Shown: in pieces, positions 14,127 through 22,366 of the stretch
Position numbering within the stretch: the stretch's first letter is position 1
Layout of the letters: each line of letters begins with the position of its first letter
Notes under the pieces: generated by a model
Told to the model about the DNA's origin: nothing
Seen by the model: the letters and a program-made list of their open reading frames with translations, nothing else
Database searches by the model: none
Position numbers and translations under genes: made by a program
Assembly (NCBI GenBank): GCA_017889745.1
Contig: JAGGAG010000044.1
Span: 1 to 25,124, forward strand
Direction of reading: 5' to 3'
Source of the DNA: Gemmatimonadota bacterium
GTDB lineage: Bacteria > Gemmatimonadota > Gemmatimonadetes > Gemmatimonadales > GWC2-71-9
DNA length: 25,124 nt

Positions 14127-17002
14127 CGGAGCGCCGCCCGCGACCGGGCATTCCGGCCCGACCGCTGCTGCCTGAGGTAGGCGGCGAAGTCACCCGCGGT
14201 CAGCGGACGGCTCACCCAGTGCCCCTGGATCATGTCGCACCCGAGCGTTCGCAGCAGCTCGACCTGCGCCTCCGACTCGACGCCTTCCGCCACCACCCGC
14301 AAGTCCATCGCATGTCCCATCCCGATGATCGCCGCGGTGATCGCGGCATCGCTGGGATCGTTCGTCACGTCCCGGATGAACGACTTGTCGATCTTGAGGG
14401 TGTCGACCGGGAAGTGCTTCAGGTAGCTGAGCGACGAGTAGCCCGTGCCGAAGTCGTCGATGGCGAGGCCCACGCCGAGCGCTGACAGCGCGGGCAGGAC
14501 GGTGCGGGCATCGCCGACACCCTCCATGAGGGTGCTCTCCGTGAGCTCCAGGACCAGGCGCCGCGGGTCGAGCCCCGCGTGCTCGAGCACCTGGCGGACG
14601 AGCTCGACCGTGCCGCCCCCGCGGAGCTGCTGCCCCGACAGGTTGATCGCGATCGGGATCGATGCCAGCCCCTCCAGTTCCCACGTCCGGTTCTGATCGC
14701 AGGCGGTCCTCAGGATCCACTCTCCCAGCATGTTGATCAGGCCGGTCTCTTCGCACAGCGGGATGAACTCGGCGGGCAGGATGAGTCCGTCGGTTGGATG
14801 GTGCCAGCGCACGAGTGCCTCCGCGCCGGCGATCTTGCCGCTGCGGAGGTCGATCACTGGCTGGTACCAGAGGGTGAACTCCTCCTGCTCGATCGCGCGG
14901 CGCAGCTCGCGCTCCAGGGTCAGTCGCCGGTTGGCCGAGGTCTCCATGGACGTGGCGAAGAGTTCGAAGGTGTTTCGCCCGTGACGCTTGGCCTGGTACA
15001 TCGCGAGGTCCGCGTTCTTCAGCAGGCTCTCCAGGTCCACGCCGTCGGTCGGGAAGACGGCGATCCCGATGCTGGCCGATATGAACACCTCGTGGCCATC
15101 GAGTGCGAACGGCGTGTTGAACGCCCTGAGCAGGTGCCTGGCGAGCCGGCTGGTGCCGTCGGCGTCGGCCAGGTCCGGCACGATCACGGTGAATTCGTCG
15201 CCGCCCAGCCGTGCCACCTCGGCCGCGGGGGCGTGCAGCCGGCAACAGGCCCGGATCCGGTGCCCCACCTCCTGCACCAGCCGGTCGCCCAGCCGGTGGC
15301 CCAGGGTGTCGTTGATACGGCTGAAGTGATCGAGGTCGAGGAAGCAGACGGCGAGGCCGCGCTGCGTCAGGGCGCAGTGTTGCAGTTCCTCGGTGAGGCG
15401 CCGCTTGAACGAGACCCGGTTGGGCAGCCCGGTGAGGCTGTCGAAATAGGCGAGCACACGGATCTGGTCGACCATGCGTGCGTTCGCGAGCGCGAGCGCG
15501 ACCTGCCCTGCCACACGCTCGGCCTGCATCAACTCGTCCTCGCCCCGGCTGGACGGACGGAAGGCGCCCAGCGCAATCGCGCCGAGCAGTTCGCCCTGGT
15601 AGATGAGCGGAAGGACGCGAAGGTCCCGGGTGCCGGTGTGGTCGAGTGGAGCGAGGTACGGCGGCAGCGGCTCGTCACCCGGGGCGAAGCCTTCCGGCTG
15701 CTGGTGCAGGCGGGCGGCATCGTCGTGCCGGAACTGCGCCACGTACGCGCGGGGCGCCGCCGGGTCGTCGGGATCCGGGAGATAGGTCGTGGCCTGCCCA
15801 CCGGTCGAGGCGTCGATCAGCGTTACCCCGACCAGGTCGCACAGGGCAACTTCGCGCATGCGATCCAGGACGCTGGCCACGATGCGCGGCGTGTCCACCG
15901 ACGAGAGCACCGCCCGGTCGGTCTCGGCGGCGGTCACGAGCGCCTTGAACTGCCGCGCGATCTGGGCGGCCATGGCATTGAACGAGTCGGCCAGGTCGGC
16001 GAACTCGTCGCGGCTGGCGACGATGACCGGCTCGTCGAACTGCCGGTTGGCGAGGCGCCGGGTGCCCTCCTGCAGTGCGTGCAGCGGAGCCAGGTGCCGC
16101 CGGAGCAGGCCCAGCGTGAGGAGCAGCGCGGCACCGAGTGAGGCGAGTGCCACGAAGGGGAAGGTCTGGCGGAACTTTGCCATCGGGGCGACCACCGCGG
16201 CGCGACCCTCGCTCAGCACCAGCGTCCAGCCGGCGTCGGCCATGCCGGCTGGCGCCCCCACCGGCGAATGCGCCGCCAGGTAGGGCACCCCCGCGACATC
16301 CCACTCGAAGGTCCCGGAGGTGGTGCTGCCGAGGGCGCGGACCACCGATGGCGGCAGCGTCACGTCGCCTGGGGTCGAGCGGAAGAGAACGTGCCCCGCG
16401 CGGTCGACGACGTGCAGCTGCATCGTCGGGATCAGCGGGTTCTGTTCCCGCGTGCCCCACAGGTACTCATCGTACACCGCGCCTACCAGGAGGCCGGCGG
16501 AGCCGCGCGAGGATGTCGCGCGGCGCACCAGGTATACCACTGGCGCGCTGTCGGTCACGCTCGCGACCACGGCACTCTCCCCGGCGTCGACCCGGCGCTG
16601 CTGCCGCGGGTCCAGGACCGGCGCCGTGACCTGCGTGCCGAAGAGCGCGATGGGTGAGCCCGCGTCGGGAACGAAGCTGAGCGCGAGCAGCGCATACTTG
16701 AGGGAGCCGTCGCAGGCGGGATCGTCACGCGGAGCCGGCGGTGTGGGGCAGGGTGCCACTCGGCGCACTTGCGCCAGGTCGCTGTCGAGAAAGTGCAGCC
16801 GCTGCGCGATGACCGCGGCGAGTGCGCGGCTCGAGTGCTCCAGGCGGCCCAGGCTTCCCTCGCGCAGCTGCCGGGTCACGGTGCCGAACGACAGCACGGC
16901 GAACGCCGTCATCGGCACGAGCGAGCAGACGATGAACAACAGGAGCAGCCGGCGCCCGAACCGGCTGCGAAGGAGCGACCGCGACAGCGACGGGCTGGAC
17001 AC
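14123..17002 (-). CDS. Membrane sensor with GAF, GGDEF and EAL domains
   Basis: A 959-residue bifunctional cyclic-di-GMP protein. Segments in order: membrane helix 17-38; a periplasmic sensor region of about 240 residues (Cache-like, including FGTQVTAPVLDPR and VYLVRRATSSRGSAGLLVGA); helix about 280-300; HAMP about 300-352; GAF-like domain about 365-510; GGDEF about 515-680; EAL about 695-945. The GGDEF motif is intact (600-604), but the inhibitory RxxD site usually just upstream is APAA, so product inhibition is probably absent. EAL (728-730), INLSGQQLR, IDDFGTGYSSLSYL and AEGVES are kept, so phosphodiesterase activity is plausible. The start is GTG at 17002 with GGAG 10 bases upstream. The 3' end overlaps the convergent HEAT gene by 4 bp. 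Net activity (synthesis or breakdown) cannot be told from sequence. Confidence 0.92.
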   Translation of the reverse strand: MSSPSLSRSLLRSRFGRRLLLLFIVCSLVPMTAFAVLSFGTVTRQLREGSLGRLEHSSRALAAVIAQRLHFLDSDLAQVRRVAPCPTPPAPRDDPACDGSLKYALLALSFVPDAGSPIALFGTQVTAPVLDPRQQRRVDAGESAVVASVTDSAPVVYLVRRATSSRGSAGLLVGAVYDEYLWGTREQNPLIPTMQLHVVDRAGHVLFRSTPGDVTLPPSVVRALGSTTSGTFEWDVAGVPYLAAHSPVGAPAGMADAGWTLVLSEGRAAVVAPMAKFRQTFPFVALASLGAALLLTLGLLRRHLAPLHALQEGTRRLANRQFDEPVIVASRDEFADLADSFNAMAAQIARQFKALVTAAETDRAVLSSVDTPRIVASVLDRMREVALCDLVGVTLIDASTGGQATTYLPDPDDPAAPRAYVAQFRHDDAARLHQQPEGFAPGDEPLPPYLAPLDHTGTRDLRVLPLIYQGELLGAIALGAFRPSSRGEDELMQAERVAGQVALALANARMVDQIRVLAYFDSLTGLPNRVSFKRRLTEELQHCALTQRGLAVCFLDLDHFSRINDTLGHRLGDRLVQEVGHRIRACCRLHAPAAEVARLGGDEFTVIVPDLADADGTSRLARHLLRAFNTPFALDGHEVFISASIGIAVFPTDGVDLESLLKNADLAMYQAKRHGRNTFELFATSMETSANRRLTLERELRRAIEQEEFTLWYQPVIDLRSGKIAGAEALVRWHHPTDGLILPAEFIPLCEETGLINMLGEWILRTACDQNRTWELEGLASIPIAINLSGQQLRGGGTVELVRQVLEHAGLDPRRLVLELTESTLMEGVGDARTVLPALSALGVGLAIDDFGTGYSSLSYLKHFPVDTLKIDKSFIRDVTNDPSDAAITAAIIGMGHAMDLRVVAEGVESEAQVELLRTLGCDMIQGHWVSRPLTAGDFAAYLRQQRSGRNARSRAALR

Positions 17003-17132
17003 CGGGTGAGTTCTCCTGTGGATCCCGAGGCCGAGGCACCACGCGTCGATGCCGGTCAGGATGGACAGGATTCAGAGAGCAAGTCACATACCGCCACCGG
17101 GCCCCGGGCAACTTCTTGCACGGAAAGCCGTT

Positions 17133-17154
17133 AGCCGTCGCGGACGGGACGGCT
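17133..17154. terminator. GC-rich hairpin in the intergenic gap
   Basis: AGCCGTC and GACGGCT form a perfect 7-bp stem with an 8-nt loop. It lies between the start of the GGDEF/EAL gene and the end of the lysozyme-inhibitor gene. No T-run follows on either strand, so a terminator role is tentative. Confidence 0.35.
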
Positions 17155-17180
17155 CAGCTGCCGATCGTGGCGTGGTGCAC

Positions 17181-17213
17181 GAGCGAGGGAAGGATGGGCC
17201 CCTCCCCTCGCTC
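17181..17213 (-). terminator. Hairpin after the lysozyme-inhibitor gene
   Basis: GAGCGAGGG (17181-17189) pairs with CCCTCGCTC (17205-17213) over 9 bp. After one mismatch, a further 3 bp (AGG/CCT) close a 7-nt loop. It lies 14 bp after the stop of the minus-strand gene ending at 17228. There is no T-run after it on the minus strand, so it may act as a weak or protein-dependent terminator or as a 3' end stabiliser. Confidence 0.5.
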
Positions 17214-17227
17214 GCCGGAGGGCTGCG

Positions 17228-17902
17228 TTACGAACTGGCCGCCTGCTCGTGACACTTGAGCGCGGTGCCGAACCAGGTCACCTGCGCCGCGCCCCCCTTC
17301 TCCCAGAAGGCGACGTTCGCCCCCTCGTACTTCGCGCCGCTTCCCGACCGCGCACGGTACGCGACGATGCTCCGGTCGCCGCGCTCGAGCACCACCGAGG
17401 GCGGGTCAGTCTGGGCGAACATTGCCGTCACCTCGTCGTGGCTGCCGTCGGGCATGGGACAGGTGTAGGTGATCGGACCCCTGGTCTGCACCAGCAGGTT
17501 CATGGCCTGGATCTCGGCGATGCGCAGGGTGTACGCAGAGTCGACGCAGGCGCGCTGGTTGGTGCTCTTGCCGCAGTCGTCCCGCTTCGTGATCCAGCTC
17601 CACTGTCCGGCCGTGAACGATGCTGGCGCTGGTGACACCTGTCTCGCTTCGGCTTCCTTGTAGATCGCGGAGAGCTTCTGGTCGAGCGCCGTGAGCTGCG
17701 GGTCGCCGCAGACGAGCTTCTCGATGTCGCCGGATGCCGCTCCGCAGTCGATCGCCGCGCCCGGTGAGGGCATCGTGGCGACCGCTGGGCGTGCCATCGT
17801 GGTGCTGTCGCTGGGGACAGCCTTGTCGGCCTTCCGAGAACAGCCAGTGAGCGCTGCGCATGTCAGGGCGACAACCCCGAGGGCGTGCAAGGTCGAGTTC
17901 AT
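17228..17902 (-). CDS. LprI-MliC fusion, putative lysozyme-inhibitor lipoprotein
   Basis: A 224-residue protein. A lipoprotein signal ends in LTGC (C21), so it is predicted to be anchored in a membrane facing the periplasm. Residues about 50-135 match LprI/DUF1311: IDCGAASGDIEKLVCGDPQL, then LSAIYKEAEAR, WSWITKRDDCG and YTLRIAEIQAM, with four cysteines for disulfides. Residues about 143-218 match MliC: ITYTCPMPDG, VVLERGDRSIVAY, SGSGAKYEGANVAFWEKGG and a final Cys in ALKCHEQ. Both families inhibit C-type lysozyme and are usually separate proteins. The start ATG at 17902 has GAGGAGG upstream. It is 11 bp after osmC, suggesting a stress or defence operon. Inhibition of lysozyme is inferred from the domains. 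Confidence 0.85.
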   Translation of the reverse strand: MNSTLHALGVVALTCAALTGCSRKADKAVPSDSTTMARPAVATMPSPGAAIDCGAASGDIEKLVCGDPQLTALDQKLSAIYKEAEARQVSPAPASFTAGQWSWITKRDDCGKSTNQRACVDSAYTLRIAEIQAMNLLVQTRGPITYTCPMPDGSHDEVTAMFAQTDPPSVVLERGDRSIVAYRARSGSGAKYEGANVAFWEKGGAAQVTWFGTALKCHEQAASS

Positions 17903-17913
17903 GACGTACCTCC

Positions 17914-18330
17914 TCAGCTCCCGACGAGCGTGGCCTGCAGGGAAATCGGTACGGCAGCAAGTGCCTTCGACACGATGCAGTTGGCCTTGGCGTCGTTGGC
18001 CAGCGCCTGGAACTCCGCGGCCGTCAGGCCCGGCGCCTCGACCCGGGTGGAGAGCTCGATCTTCGTGATGTCCAGCCCTTCGAGGTGAACGACCGCCTTC
18101 GTATCGATGCTCTTCGGCGGCTTGCCCGCCTTGGTGAGCCCGCCTGAGAGCGCCATGGAGAAGCACCCGGCATGCGCGGCGCCAAGAAGCTCCTCCGGGT
18201 TGGTGCCGGGGGCACTCTCGAAGCGGGTCTTGAACGAGTACGGTCCTTCGAAGGCGCCGCTGCCGAGGCGCATCGTGCCGTTCCCGGAGCGGAGGTCGCC
18301 TTCCCAGCGTGCGGTTGCCGTGCGGTCCAT
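17914..18330 (-). CDS. OsmC-family peroxiredoxin
   Basis: A 138-residue protein of the OsmC/Ohr fold, which reduces organic hydroperoxides using two cysteines. Both expected cysteines are present: C56 in the AAHAGCFSMALS helix and C118 in ANCIVSKAL. The acidic residues before the first Cys (NPEELLGAAHAGC) and the N-terminal EGPYSFKTRFE strand are typical, and the length is normal. The closest subgroup is OsmC with the KANCIVSKAL tail rather than Ohr. It starts at ATG 18330 with AGGAGG upstream. The gene is 11 bp upstream of the lysozyme-inhibitor gene and divergent from the ArsR-AspT operon. Confidence 0.92.
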   Translation of the reverse strand: MDRTATARWEGDLRSGNGTMRLGSGAFEGPYSFKTRFESAPGTNPEELLGAAHAGCFSMALSGGLTKAGKPPKSIDTKAVVHLEGLDITKIELSTRVEAPGLTAAEFQALANDAKANCIVSKALAAVPISLQATLVGS

Positions 18331-18385
18331 GGTTCGGTCCTCCTGAAGCCAACATTGGCGTTGCGTCTGCCGTACACGTTCGTGC

Positions 18386-18405
18386 CTGGACGCCCGTGAG
18401 TCCAG
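18386..18405. promoter_or_regulatory. Inverted repeat in the osmC/arsR divergent region
   Basis: CTGGAC and GTCCAG are separated by 8 bases (GCCCGTGA), a possible operator 56 bp before the osmC start. The match is to no family I recognise, and the arms are short enough to occur by chance. Confidence 0.25.
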
Positions 18406-18424
18406 ATCTTGAGTGAATACCCCC

Positions 18425-18470
18425 TTGTCGCTCTTCCGGGCCCGGCGTATTATGTAACCATATGGTTACA
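18425..18470 (+). promoter_or_regulatory. Promoter and perfect palindromic operator overlapping the arsR start codon
   Basis: A -35 box TTGTCG (18425-18430) and a -10 box TATTAT (18448-18453) are 17 bp apart. The predicted start of transcription falls at about 18460-18462, on the ATG itself (18462-18464). An 18-bp perfect palindrome, TGTAACCATATGGTTACA (18453-18470), spans the end of the -10 box, the start site and the start codon. The product is an ArsR-type repressor, so self-repression is very likely. The transcript would be leaderless. Confidence 0.8.
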
Positions 18471-18803
18471 GGACCACCAGTCTTCGCCGCCATCGCCGAT
18501 CCAACCCGGCGCGCCATCCTCGACGCTATCCGGGGCCGGGAGCGCTCTGCCGGCGAGATCGCGTCGCTGTTCCCGGTGAGTCGTCCCGCCATCTCGAAGC
18601 ACCTTCGGGTGCTCCGCGGCGCCGGTCTCGTCCGCGAACGGCGCGTCGCCCGGTCCCGGCTTTACTCGCTCGACCCGGCGCCACTTCGCGAGGTGGAGCG
18701 CTGGCTCGATCATTACAGGGTATTCTGGGCCGCGCGGCTCCACGACCTGAAGCGCGTCGTGGAGCGTCAGGAGCGTCGCCCGCAACCGGGGAGGAATCCA
18801 TGA
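18462..18803 (+). CDS. ArsR-family winged-helix transcriptional regulator
   Basis: A 113-residue protein beginning MVTGPPVFAAIADPTRRAIL, a common ArsR start (FxAIADPTRRxIL). The helix-turn-helix is GEIASLFPVSRPAISKHLRV, followed by the wing LVRERRVARSRLYSLDPAPL and a C-terminal helix (WLDHYRVFWAARLHDLKRVV). The cysteines of metal-sensing ArsR proteins are absent, so it is not a classical metal sensor; this subgroup often controls transporters or ligand-binding proteins beside it. The ATG at 18462 sits within its own operator and has no room for a Shine-Dalgarno given the promoter position. Its stop overlaps the AspT-family gene by 4 bp (ATGA), so the two are coupled. Confidence 0.9.
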   Translation: MVTGPPVFAAIADPTRRAILDAIRGRERSAGEIASLFPVSRPAISKHLRVLRGAGLVRERRVARSRLYSLDPAPLREVERWLDHYRVFWAARLHDLKRVVERQERRPQPGRNP

Positions 18804-20494
18804 CCTGGCTGGCAGAGACCCTTCGCAAGCATCCCGAGCTTGCCGTCTTCCTCACGCTGGCGCTCGGGCAAGCGCTGACCCGGTTGCGCCTGGGCCCGGT
18901 GAGGTTGAACGGGGTCGTCGCCGTGCTGATCGCCGGCGTCGCCATCGGGCAGTTGCGGATCGAAGTGCCCGCCTCGCTTCAATGGGCATTCTTCGTGCTC
19001 TTCCTCTTCTCGATCGGATACCAGACCGGGCCACAGTTCTTCCGCGGGCTCGGACGGAGCGCCCTGCCTCAGGTGGGGCTCTCCCTCCTGCTGTGTGGGA
19101 CGGTGCTCGCCAGCGCCCTGGCGCTGGCACGGATCTTCGGCTTCGACGCCGGCGCTGGCGCGGGCCTGCTCGCCGGCGGGATGAACGCCTCGGCGGCGAT
19201 CGGCACGGCCGGCGATGCGATTGCCCGCTTGCCGGTGGATCCCGCGACGACCCAGGCCCTCACGACCAGTCTCACGGTGGCCTTCGCGGTGACCTACCTG
19301 GTCGGCCTGCTCACGGAGATCGTCACCCTCACCACCGTGGGCCCCTGGCTGATGCGCGCGGACCTGGCCGCCGAGTGCCGGAAGCTCGAGGCGGAACTGG
19401 GCGTCGAGGGTGGGGACGTCGGCGCCTCCTCCGGATATCAGGATATTGTCGTGCGTGCCTATGCCGTTCCTGCCCGCCTGGACGGCCGGACGGTGGCCGA
19501 GGTCGAACACTCGTTCTCGCCGGCCCGCGTCTACGCTGAACGTCTCAGGACCCGGGAAGGCATCGTGGATCCCACCCCCTCGACGATACTTCGCGCGGCC
19601 CACATCATCGCGGTGTCTGGGCGCCAGGCCGCCCATGTTGACCCCGCCAATCCGCTGGCTGGCACTGAGGTCGATGATCCCGAGCTGCTGAAGATCCCGA
19701 TTGCCAATGTCGAGGTAGTGGTTGCGGCGAAGGAAGTGGTGGGGCGGACGCTCGCGCATCTCGCGGAAGCCGTCGGCCGCGAGGAGGTCACGCGGAGCGT
19801 ATTCATTCGCCAGATCCTCCGTGGAGGCGGGCAGATTCCCGTCGGGCCCCGCACCATAGTGGAGCGTGGCGACGTCGTCACGCTGGTTGGTCCAGCAGCT
19901 CAGGTCGCACGGGTCGCTGCACTGGTCGGCCCCGCGTTGCCGCCAGCGACCAGCACCAATGTCCTGGCCATGACCATCGCGATCGCCATTGGCGGGCTGG
20001 TGGGGCTCGTGACGTTCCGTCTGGCGGGGCTCGATGTGGGCCTCAGCATGCCCGTCGGGGTGCTCCTCGGCGGACTGCTCGCGGGCTGGCTCCACTCCGC
20101 CCGCCCCACGCTGGCCCGGATCCCCGAGCCCGTCCTCCGGGTGTTCGAGTCGATCGGGCTGAGCGGCTTTCTGGCGGTCGTCGGCATCAACGCCGGTCCC
20201 GGATTCATCGCGGGCTTGCTAACCTCCGGCCTCTCGCTGGTCATCGCCGGCGTCCTCGTATGCCTGATCCCGAACGTGCTGACCATCCTTGCCGGGCGAT
20301 ACCTGCTTCGCCTCCACCCCGGCATCCTCCTCGGTATTTGCGCGGGTGCCGGCACGTCGCCGGCAGGATTGGCCGCTGTCCAGGACAAGGCGGGGAGCAA
20401 GGTCCCGACCCTCGGATACGGGGTCAGCTACGCGGTGGGGAATCTCCTGCTGGCGCTGTGGGGGACCGTGCTGGTCACCGCGCTCAGCCGCTGA
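18800..20494 (+). CDS. AspT/YidE-YbjL family transporter with TrkA_C domains
   Basis: A 564-residue inner-membrane protein. An N-terminal set of helices (about 1-190) includes FFVLFLFSIGYQTGPQFFR and LLAGGMNASAAIGTAG. The central soluble segment (about 205-380) resembles two TrkA_C/RCK-C domains (GRTVAEVEH and VGRTLAHLAEA starts, ending ERGDVVTLVGPAAQVA). A C-terminal set of helices (about 390-564) ends with CAGAGTSPAGLAAVQ and TLGYGVSYAVGN. This is the layout of the aspartate-alanine exchanger family. Actual substrates of most members are unknown; amino or dicarboxylic acids are likely. GGGGAGGA stands before the ATG, which overlaps the arsR stop. The 3' end overlaps ctaA by 11 bp in opposite orientation. 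Confidence 0.88.
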   Translation: MTWLAETLRKHPELAVFLTLALGQALTRLRLGPVRLNGVVAVLIAGVAIGQLRIEVPASLQWAFFVLFLFSIGYQTGPQFFRGLGRSALPQVGLSLLLCGTVLASALALARIFGFDAGAGAGLLAGGMNASAAIGTAGDAIARLPVDPATTQALTTSLTVAFAVTYLVGLLTEIVTLTTVGPWLMRADLAAECRKLEAELGVEGGDVGASSGYQDIVVRAYAVPARLDGRTVAEVEHSFSPARVYAERLRTREGIVDPTPSTILRAAHIIAVSGRQAAHVDPANPLAGTEVDDPELLKIPIANVEVVVAAKEVVGRTLAHLAEAVGREEVTRSVFIRQILRGGGQIPVGPRTIVERGDVVTLVGPAAQVARVAALVGPALPPATSTNVLAMTIAIAIGGLVGLVTFRLAGLDVGLSMPVGVLLGGLLAGWLHSARPTLARIPEPVLRVFESIGLSGFLAVVGINAGPGFIAGLLTSGLSLVIAGVLVCLIPNVLTILAGRYLLRLHPGILLGICAGAGTSPAGLAAVQDKAGSKVPTLGYGVSYAVGNLLLALWGTVLVTALSR

Positions 20495-21533
20495 TGCGTG
20501 GCGGGGCTAGCGACTGCGTGAGCAGTAGTGCGGTGGTGAGCACCAGCACCGCGCCTCCCTGGTGCACCACTGCCACCGCGACCGGCACTCCGAGCAGCAG
20601 CGTGGTGATGCCCAGGCCGGCCTGCGCCAGCACCACGAGCGGCAACGCGCCGGCCAGCCGGCGTGCGCAGGGCGGTAGCGCGACGCGGCGCGCGTAGCCC
20701 CACAGGAAGACCGCTGCCAGCACCAGCACCGCGCCGAGCAGGCGATGGTTGAACTGCACGGCCGGCACGTGCTCGAAGAGATTGCGGTACCACGGGTCGA
20801 GCTGCGCATAGCCGGCCGGCACAAGGCGCCCGCCCATGAGCGGGAAGGTGTTATAGGCCTTCCCCGCGTCGAGCCCCGCCACGAAGGCGCCGGAGATGGC
20901 CGTGACGAACGCCAGCGCCGTCAGTGCCGCGGCGCCCGATCGAACACGTGAGCCTCCGGGTCCCCGCTCGGGTGCGCCCGCCAGCAGTTCGCTTGCCGTC
21001 CACACGGTGATGGCGTAGATGACGAGCGCCAGCGCGAGGTGTGCTGCCAGCCGGTACTGGCTGACGTCGGTGCGCACCGCGAGGCCGCTCTTCACCATGT
21101 ACCACCCCATGGCACCCTGGGCGCCGGTCAGCGCCAGGAGGAGCAACAGCCGCGAGCGGTACGGCGGCTGGAGCCACCCGCGGGCGAGAAACACCAGCAG
21201 GGGCACGGCGAACGCCAGCCCCACCAGGCGGGCCCAGAGCCGGTGCCCATACTCCCACAGGTAGATCCGCTTGAACCCATCCAGGGTCATGTCGGGATAC
21301 ACCTGCCGGTACTCGGGGATCGCCTGGTACCTGGCGAACTCCGCGTCCCACGCGTCCTGCGAGAACGGGGGAATGACGCCGGCCACTGGCCGCCACTCGG
21401 TGATGGAGAGACCGGCGTCGGTGAGACGCGTGAGACCGCCGATCAGCACGGTGAGCAGGAGCATCACCGACCAGGCCGCGAGCCACACGCCGATGCGGCG
21501 CCGGATGCGCGGTGCGTCTGCACTACTTGCCAT
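20484..21533 (-). CDS. ctaA: Heme A synthase
   Basis: A 349-residue membrane protein with eight hydrophobic segments. It oxidises the methyl group of heme O to the formyl of heme A for cytochrome aa3-type oxidases. The family start IGGLTRLTDAGLSITEW and the four expected heme-ligand histidines are present: H97 (EYGHRLWAR), H165 (RLAAHLALA), H263 (FNHRLLGA) and H324 (VVHQGGA). The extended periplasmic loop after the first helix (FSQDAWDAEFARYQAIPEY) is that of the COX15-type subfamily. It starts at ATG 21533, overlapping the end of the upstream outer-membrane gene by 11 bp. Its presence means the cell uses heme A, so it respires oxygen. Confidence 0.95.
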   Translation of the reverse strand: MASSADAPRIRRRIGVWLAAWSVMLLLTVLIGGLTRLTDAGLSITEWRPVAGVIPPFSQDAWDAEFARYQAIPEYRQVYPDMTLDGFKRIYLWEYGHRLWARLVGLAFAVPLLVFLARGWLQPPYRSRLLLLLALTGAQGAMGWYMVKSGLAVRTDVSQYRLAAHLALALVIYAITVWTASELLAGAPERGPGGSRVRSGAAALTALAFVTAISGAFVAGLDAGKAYNTFPLMGGRLVPAGYAQLDPWYRNLFEHVPAVQFNHRLLGAVLVLAAVFLWGYARRVALPPCARRLAGALPLVVLAQAGLGITTLLLGVPVAVAVVHQGGAVLVLTTALLLTQSLAPPRISG

Positions 21534-22317
21534 GGCACCCGCTGATGCAGAAGAACGGGGGAGTAAACAACATCATCCCGATCTGCAATCCCGCACCCGC
21601 GGTGCCATTGAATTCGTGTCCATAGGTCAGTGCGAATGTGGCGTACTGATCCGGCTCATACCGCAGACCGGCCTTGTATTCTGGAATGGTCTCCACCTCA
21701 CCGACTCCGCCGAAGACCTCTCCCACGATCGCGAGCTTGGGGCTGAAAGGATACCATGCCACTCGCGTGGAGTAGGTGAATGCCCAGCCGAATTCGGCGA
21801 CGCCTCCTTTGTCAAGCGTATAGCTCGCTCCCGGCATCAGATCCCAGGAAAGCCTGTTCTGAAGGAAGGGCAGTGTCACCGGCGCATTCACCCAGTATGT
21901 CTGAAACGCATCCTCCAGCCCCACACTGCTGAGGTATCCCGGCTCGAGGCCGGTACCGCCCTTGAACGCGATGCCACCGGTCTTGGCTGCGTTTTCGAAC
22001 AGCATGTACTTGAAATACAGGCTGGTCGAGTACCCGTCATCCGTAGATCTATCCTTGTCCGCATTGTAGATGTAGGCAGCGAACGTGAACTCCCAGCGAG
22101 GGAGCAGTGAAAATGTCGTCATCGCCATGGTGCTTTGTTGACCCGCCGTCAGGATGACGGTCGCCACGCCGGCGGGTTTGGACAGGTAGTTGTCGGAATT
22201 GAACTGCTGAGCCGTGGCTGGTGTCACGGCCAGGACGGCCAGCCAGGACATGAGCAGGCCTGTGCCGGTGAGGGGACGGCGGTATGCCGTCGTGTGTGAT
22301 CGCGCGCTTTCCTTCAT
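21523..22317 (-). CDS. Secreted or outer-membrane protein of unknown function, beta-rich
   Basis: A 264-residue protein with a signal peptide (about residues 1-36, ending TPATAQ). A beta-rich body with many aromatic residues follows (SLLPRWEFTFAAYIYNADKD, TSLYFKYMLFENAAK, FQTYWVNAPVTLPFLQNRLSW), ending PPFFCISGCHGK. This resembles outer-membrane barrel proteins of the phenol-degradation MetA-like/porin class, but I do not assign a family. Two cysteines near the C terminus (CISGC) may form a disulfide. Codon use is less GC-rich than in the neighbouring ctaA gene. The start at 22317 has GAGG 12 bases before it; an ATG at 22251 would shorten the signal region. It sits 49 bp after the amidohydrolase gene. 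Confidence 0.65.
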   Translation of the reverse strand: MKESARSHTTAYRRPLTGTGLLMSWLAVLAVTPATAQQFNSDNYLSKPAGVATVILTAGQQSTMAMTTFSLLPRWEFTFAAYIYNADKDRSTDDGYSTSLYFKYMLFENAAKTGGIAFKGGTGLEPGYLSSVGLEDAFQTYWVNAPVTLPFLQNRLSWDLMPGASYTLDKGGVAEFGWAFTYSTRVAWYPFSPKLAIVGEVFGGVGEVETIPEYKAGLRYEPDQYATFALTYGHEFNGTAGAGLQIGMMLFTPPFFCISGCHGK

Positions 22318-22366
22318 GGTCGATGCGCCTCACTTCCCGAAACAATCAGAGGTGGTTCCCCGATGC

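Noticed and set aside
14579..16141. A 520-codon open frame on the plus strand opposite the GGDEF/EAL gene
   Set aside because: It is a shadow of the minus-strand gene, whose GGDEF, EAL and HAMP motifs are unmistakable. The plus-strand product has no domain and is rich in Arg and Glu from reverse codons.
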